Shown here piece after piece: positions 63,052 to 64,000 of a stretch of DNA of 64,000 nt. Position 1 is the stretch's first letter, and every line of letters begins with the position of its first letter. The stretch spans positions 3,596,001 to 3,660,000 of the forward strand of contig NZ_CP067140.1 of NCBI RefSeq assembly GCF_028553805.1. The letters run 5' to 3'. The translations under genes were made by a program, and so were the position numbers. The stretch comes from Paracoccus saliphilus. GTDB lineage: Bacteria > Pseudomonadota > Alphaproteobacteria > Rhodobacterales > Rhodobacteraceae. Under the pieces are notes generated by a model that searched no databases, was not told where the DNA came from, and was given only the letters and a program-made list of their open reading frames with translations.

Positions 63052-63491
63052 ATACGGCGTTGCCTCGCCCTGCGGCCAATGTTCCATTCGGTTTGCGCCA
63101 AGCGTCGGAAGAACCAGCATTGCGCCGGAAGGCGAAAAGACCAGACGGACATGGCTATTCTTTAGCACAGCGAAACCTTCCGGATTCTCGGCCGCAAAGC
63201 GAATGCGCCGCATTCTCGGTGTCAGATCATAGTGGCCCAACACGCGCAGGACACGAAAATCCGGGGGATTCTTGAGTTTTGATCCATCGCCGGACCAGCA
63301 AATGTCCGGTGGCTCGGTGGCAAATCCTGAATATGCCCCGTAACCACGCTACACAGATTGTGAAGCGCGCCGATATCGCTTCCTGCGACATGCACGTCAA
63401 CTGCGCCAGCACATATAATTCCGCTCTTTTCGGACCACCGGCCACGGGGCCGACGATACCAAGGCGGTACCCTCTGATCCAGCCCAATCAC
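63052..63491 (-). pseudogene. siderophore-interacting protein with DUF2218-like N-part, broken
   Basis: A fragment near 63491-63320 reads AVDVHVAGSDIGALHNLCSVVTGHIQD, similar to DUF2218. After a -1 shift near 63314 (adding one T restores HIQDFATEPPDICWSGDG) it continues NPPDFRVLRVLGHYDLTPRMRRIRFAAENPEGFA ... HVRLVFSPSG ... WPQGEATPY. This is the FAD-binding start of the SIP/ViuB ferric-chelate reductase family. The rest of the protein is missing after about 63052. Intact family members are about 260-370 residues. It lies 27 bp from the PaaK-like gene. Confidence 0.7.
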
Positions 63492-63518
63492 AAAACGCGG
63501 GTCGCTTCCAAGCGCCAG

Positions 63519-64000
63519 CTATTCGGCTGCGCACTGAACCGGCTGCGTCAGCACGATGATGCGCCTGCGTTTCTCGTCCGAAAGCGCAGGGAGGCCACGG
63601 CGAAAGACCAGCCGGGGCGGGCAACAATTCAGGCGTCTGCCGAGATCGGCGATCCTTTCGGCAAGCAGAGTTTCCGCCCCGTCCTTCGCTCCATCGAGCC
63701 AGAATTCCAGATCGTCGCCACGCTGGATCACCCGATAATCGCGGATGCGGCATGGAAGACAGGCAATGGCCGTGCGAATGGCCTCGGCGGGGATCAATAC
63801 CCTGCCCAGCACGCCCGGCCACCACAACATATCATCCTCTCGCCCTTCGATACGCGCGATACGTCTGCTCGTGCAGCCGCAAGAACAGGGGCGCGGGTCC
63901 GGGATGAGCACATCGTCGAGGCGATAGTTCAGAATTGGTAGACTTTCCCGGGTGAAGTCGTGGATGATCGGACAGAACGCCCCGCTCGCGGAATCGATCA
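63519..64000 (-). CDS. adenylate-forming enzyme, PaaK/F390-synthetase-like, 5' end outside window
   Basis: The C-terminal 159 residues of an AMP-forming ligase: FCPIIHDFTRESLPILNYRLDDVLIPDPRPCSCG, then SRRIARIEGREDDMLWW and a C-terminal subdomain ending PVQCAAE. The Y-R-L-D-D plus CxCG pattern fits the PaaK/CapK branch, which adenylates aryl or acyl acids to form CoA thioesters or other adducts. Next to a siderophore-interacting remnant it could belong to a metallophore pathway, but this is speculation. Reading continues past 64000. Confidence 0.7.
   Translation of the reverse strand, partial: IDSASGAFCPIIHDFTRESLPILNYRLDDVLIPDPRPCSCGCTSRRIARIEGREDDMLWWPGVLGRVLIPAEAIRTAIACLPCRIRDYRVIQRGDDLEFWLDGAKDGAETLLAERIADLGRRLNCCPPRLVFRRGLPALSDEKRRRIIVLTQPVQCAAE

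Overview
The window looks like chromosome from a high-GC alphaproteobacterium of the Rhodobacteraceae/Paracoccaceae, most like Paracoccus. This rests on gene content (Hint_2 and RTX proteins, a TRAP-TAXI transporter, an inositol operon with an IolC-DUF2090 fusion, DUF2125) and on an intergenic hairpin repeat familiar from this group. It is an inference from gene content, not a phylogenetic placement. I see no rRNA, tRNA, CRISPR array or replication origin.

Region by region: 1-1.8 kb has a truncated dgoK, a DUF2218 gene, a small membrane protein and dtd. 2-4.5 kb is a four-gene minus-strand exbB-exbD1-exbD2-tonB operon. 4.8-5.6 kb is a cobA-like SUMT. 5.7-11.7 kb encodes a secreted RTX/beta-propeller protein, then a dCache-PAS histidine kinase with a FixJ-type regulator. 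12-27 kb is one long minus-strand carbon operon: iolG, TIM-barrel isomerase, sugar ABC importer (binding protein, permease, ATPase), a Gfo/Idh/MocA oxidoreductase, iolC-DUF2090, iolD, iolE, iolB, deoC and a tandem aldehyde dehydrogenase. It is read away from a divergent LacI-family regulator, with two near-identical palindromic operators between them. 28-37 kb has kdgK, tsaC/sua5, ileS, a glycosyltransferase-like gene and a DEAD-box helicase. 37.5-42.7 kb has a Hint-domain protein, a 131-bp MITE-like element and an emrA-emrB-marR efflux operon.

42.8-48.8 kb looks like an accessory island: a frameshifted IS701-like element, two divergent regulator/short-chain-dehydrogenase pairs (LysR and HxlR) and noncoding stretches with a thrice-repeated 14-mer. 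48.8-57.2 kb is the most interesting block: an argininosuccinate-lyase-family protein with a signal peptide (so probably periplasmic), a fused TRAP-TAXI permease and its binding protein, and a DctB/DctD-like two-component system, all on the minus strand. I infer a system that cleaves a compound in the periplasm, takes up the product and senses it. 57.5-59.1 kb is a decayed IS3-family copy carrying two related ~40-bp insertions. 59.3-64 kb has a DUF2125 protein, a Sel1 protein, two small membrane proteins, a broken siderophore-interacting protein gene and the end of a PaaK-like adenylate-forming enzyme.

Four apparent frameshifts in short homopolymer runs (43554, 44105, 58341 and about 63314) affect only IS or decayed genes. 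They may be real decay or sequencing errors.
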